A DNA stretch of 64,000 nt, taken from positions 6,861,147 through 6,925,146 of the forward strand of contig CM037470.1 of assembly GCA_021014325.1 (NCBI GenBank). The letters are read 5' to 3'. This DNA comes from Plazaster borealis. Lineage: Eukaryota > Echinodermata > Asteroidea > Forcipulatida > Labidiasteridae. The notes below the pieces were generated by a model that was not told the origin of the DNA, did not search any database, and saw nothing but the letters and a program-made list of their open reading frames with translations. How positions within the stretch are numbered: the stretch's first letter is position 1; each line of letters starts with the position of its first letter. The position numbers were made by a program, and so were the translations under genes. Below, one piece after another: positions 56,520-64,000 of this stretch.

Positions 56520-57403
56520 CAGTGGCGTAACTAAGGAGGGGGGGGCACGGGAGGGGGCACGTGCCCCCAAAAAAAAAAAAAAAAATTGATGTCCGTGCCC
56601 CCGGGTGCCCCCCATTTGAAATCTGGACTTTTGTGGTTGGAAATTTCCAGAGTAAAATGTTACATTTTATACGCTTTGATGAGATAATTTCGATGTTTTT
56701 AAAACTATTTTTTCCATTTACATTCAGAAAATATTATTTTGTTTACACTCACGCCAGATTATCTTATAAACAAATAGTAAGTAACATAACAAAGGCGATG
56801 AAAAAGGGGCTTGTTCAGGCCCGTAACCAGGATTTAATTTCTTTTCTTTTTTCTTTTTTTTTTTTTTGGGGGGGGGGTCGAATTCATGAAAGAAAATGTA
56901 CATCGGCGCGTTAGCGCCGCCCGTCATAGCGACGCAGGGGGAGTGGGCGGAGGATGTGCCCCCTTCAGAATGGCGAAATTTTGTAAAAAGAATGCCCAAT
57001 TCAAGCCATTTAGGGCACCATTTTTGCGCTATGATATTGGTTATTATATCTGAAAACAACTCAATTACAGCTTGTTTCAATATTATTTCTGCATATTTAA
57101 TGCTCAGACGGCGTATGCCACCCATTGCGTCCTCTATTTACATCTTTGTATATGATTTTAGGTTATAAATGTCATAATTTAACGAAAATAAGTCACAGTT
57201 ACGATGCAGACTTTTTAAATATTTAAAAAAGTATTTTTTGTATTTATTTGTTTGGGAGGGTCGTCCGACACCCCCCCCCCCGATTACGGGCATGGGCTTG
57301 TTTTATAGAAAAGGCAAACGGAAACCTGGGCAGAAGTGCCCCCCTAGAAAAAATGGTGCACCCCCTTGTGCCCCCCTGAAATTTTACCCTACTTACGCCG
57401 CTG
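56520..57403. mobile_element. CAGTGGCGTAACTA MITE with nested insertion
   Basis: CAGTGGCGTAACTAAGG at the left, TACTTACGCCGCTG at the right. The interior matches 3053-3425 but is interrupted at 56816. Confidence 0.8.
56816..57293. mobile_element. Nested element with 9-bp target duplication
   Basis: The 478-bp insertion is flanked by GGGCTTGTT at 56807-56815 and 57294-57302. Termini CAGGCCCGTAACCAGG and (inverse) ATGCCCGTAATCGGGG are imperfect TIRs. No transposase; ORFs across it are incidental. Confidence 0.75.
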
Positions 57404-57692
57404 GAATGCGACCCCTCACTAACAAACGCCCATCTGACATTTGGATGGTGTATCGCATCACTAACATTATCAGTGAACAGTCCCAATAGAATTAACGACC
57501 AGACTTGATCTCTGCATGGAACGTGGAGTTCAGATTTACTTAGAGTCCTGTTTAAAGGGAACACTTAACATGATAAAGACAAAATTACCAGCTGATTAAT
57601 ATTTGCAGTACTTTTACTATTATTTTATAAAGTGACAGGCGCGTATGTCAGACGTAACAAGCGTGCAGCTGCTGATCTTCCATTTGATACAC

Positions 57693-58076
57693 TTAAAGGG
57701 ATTGTATACGTTTAGTAATTGGAACCCACTGTTTGTTTCAATCCTATTAAGTTATAGATATATAACATAAAACTCACATGTGGCAATTTCATTTCAAAAG
57801 GTGTTAGCATTTTTAAGATATTGCCGAAAATCTGGAGCGGTTATGTCCACGCAGGAAGAATAATCTGCAATTGGAATACACACTCTGTGAAACGTTTTGG
57901 ACAGAGACGCTTCTCAGATTCAAATATTGCGGGACAAAGACTGATATATTTTTCCATAAACACATTACTTCAAAGTGAAATGTTTCTTAACATGCATTAT
58001 ACTATCAGAAGCTGCTGTACTTCTTACCAAGTACGTTTTTTATTGCCATTAATTGTACAAGTAATTACCAAACGTA
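57693..58076 (+). mobile_element. TTAA MITE, family II
   Basis: TTAAAGGGATTGTATACG start, interior GGTTATGTCCACGCAGGAAG, right end GTAATTACCAAACGTA. It abuts a family I element directly. Confidence 0.75.
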
Positions 58077-58081
58077 AACAC

Positions 58082-58438
58082 GTACACGTTTGGTAATTAC
58101 TCAAAATATATATTAGCATAAAAACTGACATGGTAACGAGCAACAGAGAGCTGTTGATAGTAATAAAACATTGTGAGAAACGACTCCCTCTGAAGCAACG
58201 TAGTTTTTGAGAAAGAGGTAATTTCTCACTAAAATAATAAAAAACTTCTTGCAAGAAGTTTTTATCTGAAAGCACACAAATTTGTACAACAAGGGTGTTT
58301 TTTCTTTCATCATTTTCTTTCTTTTCATTTTCAATTGAGCCCAAATTTTCACAGGCTTGTTATTTTATGCAAATGTTGGGATACACCAAGTGAGAACACT
58401 GGTCTTTGACAATTTCCAAACATGTCCGATGCCTTTAA
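58082..58438 (-). mobile_element. TTAA MITE, family I
   Basis: GTACACGTTTGGTAATTAC at the left (TTAAAGGCAC missing) to CATGTCCGATGCCTTTAA at the right. The left end is fused to family II, suggesting recombination within the shared termini. Confidence 0.8.
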
Positions 58439-61400
58439 ACGCGTAACGTCAATGTTTATATTAGGGGAATGTACATTATTTCGTCGCAAATTCCATGATC
58501 GGAACGTTTTTCCGTGATCCACTTAGAGTAATGCAGTCGAGTGCAGTATGTACGACGGCACCTATTCGCTGGCTCCGGCTGAATTATTTCGAGTCATGTA
58601 TTGTTGAAGCAAGGATTCGATTCATTGAACACAAAATATGCAATCAACTGTTGAGTATTTTACCAATAACCACATGTTGGAGCTAATACCTTGTACATCA
58701 TTTAAGTATTGAACAAGGTACAGGAACTACAAGAAAAAATACAACACACATTCTCAATATAGAGACTCATATTATTGTTCTTTCCTTTGTTCATGTACTT
58801 AACATCTTCACATGGACGTTGTACATACAATTTCTTGTGGAGCTCCCCAACTTAAGAATGTCCATATGGAGACCTTTCTCCAGTTTTTGTTGTGTCCTCG
58901 GTCTCCATAAGGTACCGAGTATGAGCATACAAAACGTCTGCACTGAAAACAAAAACCCCAAAACTGAGTCCCTCTTTGAAAACCTCGTAAACGTAAACAT
59001 ATTTCCGAAGTAAACAGTGTCCTTTTCCCCCCTCTCTCAGTAACAAAACTCGCAATAATCAAATATGGCAACTGCCTGCCCTTGGAGACTGTAAGTCATG
59101 TCACAGGAAGCAATTTACAACTAACCGGTTACTGGCCGTCTCGAACAAGAAGATTCATTCACAATTCACTGTTCTAAATATTTTCTTGGGGATAGTGAAG
59201 TTATAGCTATAGAAGAATGTCTCTTGTGCTGCCGGGGTGTTCATTGTACCTACAGTGCAACTTGATGCCTCGCCTCCAAGGTCCACAGAAAAAATTGCAC
59301 TTTCTGACATGGCACTTATAAGAAAGAAATCGGCTTGTGGATAACCCAGAACTAAGCTATATAGGAGACTACGTGACGGGGAAACTCGCCTAAACCATCA
59401 ATGATTGGAATAAATACATCCAGATGGGTTTATTTTGTGTAATGAAATCATCTTTCAGCAACTCGATACGAACAGGAAAAGGATTGTTCTTCAATTAGTT
59501 CAGTAACTGTTTTATTTTGTAATGGTCGGGTAGATTCGGCTTGGCCCTCCAGCAATTCTGGACCAACAAATAATAACAAATAAACACCCCAACACCCCCC
59601 TAAAAAACCAAAAAAACAAAGAACAATAACAACATAAACAACAACAAAAACACCAACTTGGCAAGAGCTTAAACATTGAATAAAAACTGGGCTCACTATG
59701 GCTCCAAATTTGACTTGGGCTTTGGCAGTTACTCTGAGAACATGCAATGTTTCTATTCATAATGGCGGACGGATCATATGAAAGTAGGAACAGAGTCCTT
59801 GGAAAAGGTCAACGAATGCGTAATTTGTTGCTTTTGACACGTTACAATCAGCTAACACCCCATGGAATGGTGATAGTTATAATTTTTTTGGAATAAACCG
59901 AATCAGAGTCAACCCGTACGGTTTTGATACCTTTCCCGTGTTCGCTTTTGAGTACAAACACGACCAGCATTTTGTAATGACATCAGCTGCTACTGTATTT
60001 AGTCCTTGAAATAAAACGGGTTGAATAATGTATTCAATGTGCATGGTTATATATTAAAGGTGTATTTCTGACATTCTCATTTGAAAGGATACAAGTTAAA
60101 ATCAATGAATCTACCAATGTGCTCTTTGTGAGTGTGCAATTCGTCTCAGAAAATAACTGCAAATAGTTATGAGTGTCCTTAAAGGCATAATACATATAGG
60201 CCTATGTAAAACAAATAAATTTACAAGATTTACGAATGAGAAAAACTAAATTCAAAGAAGGAACGTTTGAAGGACATGGACACAAAAATAATCCTATGAC
60301 CAACAAGCAACAATCAGCAAACACATTAAATCAAAACTAAGAAAAAGAATAAGAAGAAAAAAGAGAAACCATCTAAAAAGATTACGACAAGAATTTCCAA
60401 CACGATTGCCTTTTACAGACCAGGGATATTTTGAAGCTAATATTGCAACATAAAGTTAAAGCGATGACGTACGTACCGAAACAGATCACCAACTCAATAA
60501 ATTCTACCCAACAGGCCTAGATATAAATGTTCTTGTTCCCTCTTGTGTCACTGGTAAACCATCATCCCAAATTGTGATACCCCTCTGGCAATGCAAGAGC
60601 GTAAAAGGTGTTTTGGTGACACCTACTCGAAATCATGCACCATAGATCAGGTGCTAACTGCCCGCGCTATAAAAATCCTTAAGACGCCGTCTGAGAAAAT
60701 TGCCCTTCCGAGGAGATAGTGTTTCATCCGCAAGTCAACATGTGGACAGGATCCATTTAAGATCAGAGCAAGACTTAGCATTATTACAGCGGTTAAAAAG
60801 CTACACGTAATTGCGTAACGCGTACGGCAACGCAAACGTAATACGTTCGACTATGGACCCCTTGTACCAACAATGGCTACCGTGTGGCATGGTCGCCATT
60901 TTGGATGTCAAATTACACGTAAATTATATGGTAAGCGTGAAACACACGGGAACACCGACTACCAACATGGTGCAACAATAATATTGATGTGGTTATGACG
61001 TCAGTTAAATTGGGTAAAATACAGTTTTGGTGTAACCGTTTTGGTACAAGCTCAAATCACTTTTAAGTTTAAAAAATCATTCACAAAGGCAGATTTGTAT
61101 TATAGTTTTCTTTTCCGTTCCAGAAACGTCTAAAGTTGACGTTGCGAACGTAGCTAGGCGTACTATACGGGTGTAGTCAACACGTACTTGTGACACGATA
61201 TGTGCATGATGACGTAACGCGTGCGTTACAAGTGCAAACCTCTCTTCGTGCCATCTGTACGTAAATTGATTTGGAATAATACAACTATATGTACTTTTTT
61301 CCAAATACGCTCAATACTCTTTACCGTCCACGTGGGGATTGAAAATTGAAATGTGACCAAAGGGAGACTCTTGCAACCGGGATCACTATAATGATTTGAT

Positions 61401-61970
61401 GCACCTACACTGTATTGCTTGATATTAGGCTATAGGTGACATGATTCCCTCAATTATTTCCCCTTCTCCCTTTCTTTAGTCCCTCTTTTTTTTTCAATTT
61501 CTCTTCTTCTATCTTTCTTTCTTTCTTTCTACCTATCATTCCCCCTAGTTTCTATGCTTTTCTTTGAATTATAGGGGGCGGTCGCAAGCCCCCCCCCCCC
61601 CCGTGGCACCGCCCCTGATTCAATTATTAGTTCCGCAAATTCAAGGTGTACATCATACTCCGGCACTCGATGTTACTTGACCATATAGGTATCATATTCA
61701 ATGGTAGCAGATAGCTTCGGGTTAAACTGCGGCCCCAACTATAGCTGTACTCGAAAAAAAAACCGGTTCAAAACGCTTACAATAGTCGGCAAAGAACGAA
61801 ACTCCATTACTTTTACTTTTTTATTTGAGCACGATGCAGTGATAGGTCTTTTTGGTTTATTTTATTCTTTCATTAGAAGTAAGACAGAACAACAAGAAAA
61901 GTACAAAGACTTGACATAAATCCAAGACGAGAAAAGTAATAGAATAAAGTCTGTCATAAAGCCGGTGCTA
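58439..61970. other. No gene seen
   Basis: 3.5 kb without a supported gene. ORFs up to 99 codons, often antisense pairs, lack domains. Low-complexity CAACAAAAACA near 59630-59650; T/C-rich tracts at 61460-61560; a C16 run at 61588. Confidence 0.35.
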
Positions 61971-62060
61971 CACAAGGACTATACTTTGTGGACCACGGTT
62001 CGAATCCCGCTTCGAACCTAAAGGTTTCACCGCAGTATCAGTAAAACATCGCGGGAAGAT
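61965..62060. repeat. tRNA-like B-box remnant and small palindrome
   Basis: CACGGTTCGAATCCCGC at 61996 is a B-box-like remnant. GCGGGAAG-ATATA-CTTCCCGC at 62051-62071 is an 8-bp perfect stem. Confidence 0.4.
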
Positions 62061-62269
62061 ATACTTCCCGCAGCAACTAAGTATACAATTTGTAGATTGT
62101 TTCAAAAGTTGTAACGTACTTCTGTTGTAGATTGATTGACATCGATCTTGTTGAAATAAACCTAGAACCTTGAAACCTTGAAACCTTGATTGTGTTTTCA
62201 GTCCCCCATAACTGATTAAATGGGTGGTTTCCTTCCACAACTATAACTTCGATTTCTTCACTCTACAAG

Positions 62270-62455
62270 CTCCAGCTCAGAATAGACTGGATTCTGGGTC
62301 CCAGGTGCCCAGACCCAGGCTGACCCGGAAACTGAATTTTGACTCAGATTCTGCTTCAATTAAGTCACAGAGTTCGGGTCAGTTTGACAAAGATTCCGGG
62401 TCATACAGACCGAAATGGCTCTGACCCCTCCGACCCAGAATCCGGGACGAGAGTT
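62270..62455. mobile_element. GGGTCA-rich MITE
   Basis: CTGACCCGGAAACTG, TTCGGGTCAGTTTGAC and GACCCAGAATCCGGGACG mark another copy. Confidence 0.55.
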
Positions 62456-62779
62456 TTAAAAGTGTTCAACATTTTGCTCTTTACACAGGTTATCTTCAGC
62501 CAATGGGTTACAGTGCAAAGCACTTTTGAACGTCCATGTGTCATGATCAGAAAAATACCTGTGAACGAAATACAAATAATTAATATGACGATTTTACAGA
62601 AAGCAGGTTTCCCAGCTTTTCGATGCTCGAAAATAAAAATAAATTGGAAGGTGCTATTTTGACGTACTTTCGTTTCCCCTAACGCAATAACTGCTTGCCG
62701 CTGTTTTCTAGAGTTAGCAATCTTCCGTTTATGGATAATTTACGTGGTTGCGATATCGGTTCGTTTCGAAGAAATTTCG

Positions 62780-62832
62780 ATTTTTTTTTATTTTTTTTTT
62801 TTTTTTTTGTTCTCGGGGGGGGGGGGGGGGAT
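62780..62832. repeat. Poly(T)-poly(G) tract
   Basis: T-rich run, TTCTC, then about 16 G. Similar to 12908-12955. Confidence 0.8.
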
Positions 62833-62946
62833 AACAAATGCATTAGGGGGAAAACCTATTACATGATGCACCCATGAGTATAATCTGTGAAAGCCATTTA
62901 TAATTCTTGGTGCAGTAACACTTACTTTGTTCCATTGATTTGCTAG

Positions 62947-63099
62947 TCCCCATAGAGTCGAGAGAGGTCATCGTCATTGGCACCACGTCGTTCCCAGCGG
63001 GGAAGCGAAGCGAGAAATGTGTGAAGAAGCTCACAAATTCTGAAGCTAAACCTGGCAAATTCATGAATAAGTGTATATCCGCGAGTACCACACTCCTAG
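62947..63099 (+). CDS. Candidate internal exon, phase 1-1
   Basis: The acceptor TTGATTTGCTAG|TC and donor CTCCTAG|GTACGG bound 153 nt whose phase matches the signal-peptide exon at 43758 (G|TC gives Val). It reads VPIESREVIVIGTTSFPAGK then RSEKCVKKLTNSEAKPGKFM and NKCISASTTLL, with two cysteines and basic residues. The base composition is markedly less AT-rich than its surroundings. The frame continues open to 63362, but that part is AT-rich and looks intronic. Domain not recognised; linkage over 19 kb is inferred. Confidence 0.4.
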
Positions 63100-64000
63100 G
63101 TACGGTAGAGGGTGTGTTATCACCGCCTGAAGTTTTATCATTTTTTTTTAATAAATCTCTTTGTGAATTTCTCGGCTCTTGTAGTGCTGTTTGGTTGTCA
63201 CCGCTTCGTGTGGGTCTGTGGCTTGCTGCTGTATTTAGGTGTTATAGAGGTTTTCATCGGAACTGGCGAACTTGCGTGTTTATTCTCCAAATACGTTCTG
63301 TTTGCGCTTTTGTTCATTCGAAACCACTCGAAATGTTTAAGCAAAACATTAAAAATAATTAAAACTAGTAAGATATTATTATTGTCTACATTTTCGTGGT
63401 AAACATTCTTGAAGTTGTTAAGAGGCCTTTATTTATAAACGCTAAAATAATGGCAGTTATACTAATTTTAAGGGTACTATAATGTTATTTGCCTAAGAAA
63501 AGGTTATAGGGCGCCGCCTCCTGAACAAATATAAGTAAATAAATCATAAATCAAAAAATAAACACAACCCCCCCCCAAAAAAAATAAACAAAATTAATAT
63601 AAAATCGGATATTCCTTAACTTTAGTAACTATTTGCAATAATTTCATATTTTTCAGTCTGTAAAAGTAATACAAAGCGTGGAACTAACCAATCACGAAGA
63701 GTAAATGCATAGTTACTTTATATTTAAATAATGTTATCACAATAAGAAGAATGGAGAAGGCTCAAATTAATCCCCCACTCCACAACAACAAAAAGGAAAA
63801 AAGAAAAGAAAGAAAAGACACACTCACCATGCCCCATTATAATTCCGCCTTTAGGCTAATTGCAAATCTGTTTTATTTTTTCTCTATCAAACAAGTGAAC
63901 ACATCACACACACACACACATTAAATGCAATTTATTTAGAGTAAATTGGGACCACGTTGTATATAATTTCGATTGTTTTAAGAAGCATTTGGGCTTGATA
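63100..64000. other. No gene seen to window end
   Basis: AT-rich, with C8 at 63570, A-rich sequence near 63790 and (CA)n at 63905-63920. Confidence 0.4.

Noticed and set aside
62947..63362. 140-codon ORF as a single-exon gene
   Set aside because: Only the part to 63099 has coding-like composition, and it ends at a splice donor; the rest is AT-rich.

Overview
The window is eukaryotic nuclear DNA, AT-rich, intron-containing and crowded with interspersed repeats. It is most likely from an echinoderm, and a sea star is my best guess. This rests on the style of the three recognisable host loci (a TRIM ligase with filamin and NHL-like repeats, and proline/tyrosine-rich adaptors) and on repeat families I associate with echinoderm genomes, such as TTAA-flanked elements ending in AGGCACTGTACACG. 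No database search was possible, so the organism is an inference.

Host genes. (1) 10110-15898, minus strand: a four-exon TRIM-type E3 ubiquitin ligase of 986 aa with RING, two B-boxes, a coiled coil, three filamin-like repeats and a C-terminal NHL-like propeller. All three introns are phase 2 and the joined exons read without a break. (2) 16302-21281, plus strand: a two-exon, 336-aa adaptor-like protein with four YxN motifs and two PPPIPPR motifs. It starts 403 bp from the TRIM start, in divergent orientation. (3) 30109-37621 (probably to 37734), plus strand: a paralogue of gene 2 with the same layout, a tiny first coding exon, a phase-1 intron and one large exon. Its conserved C-terminus lies in another frame. 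(4) A tentative secreted or membrane protein gene, with a TATA box at 43171, a signal-peptide exon at 43758-43818 and a phase-matched exon at 62947-63099. It probably continues beyond the window.

Layout. 1-10 kb: minisatellites (16-bp and 57-bp units), a tRNA-derived SINE and several MITEs. 10-22 kb: the TRIM/adaptor divergent pair, with MITEs and SINEs in the introns. 22-30 kb: repeats, including a hammerhead-like motif and a deleted Ty3/gypsy element. 30-38 kb: adaptor paralogue 2, whose intron holds a LINE fragment, a Mutator-like MITE with a 9-bp target duplication and a solo LTR. 38-43 kb: a degenerate satellite split by a LINE that is itself split by a MITE. 43-64 kb: the long putative intron of gene 4, full of TTAA-flanked MITEs, a 167-bp satellite, hairpin elements and nested insertions.

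Functionally, the ligase plus two docking-type adaptors could form a small signalling locus: GRB2-like SH2/SH3 docking on the adaptors, and ubiquitin ligation with NHL/filamin-mediated target binding on the TRIM. This link is inferred from motifs and arrangement only. Nothing prokaryotic, no CRISPR array and no intact tRNA or rRNA gene was seen.
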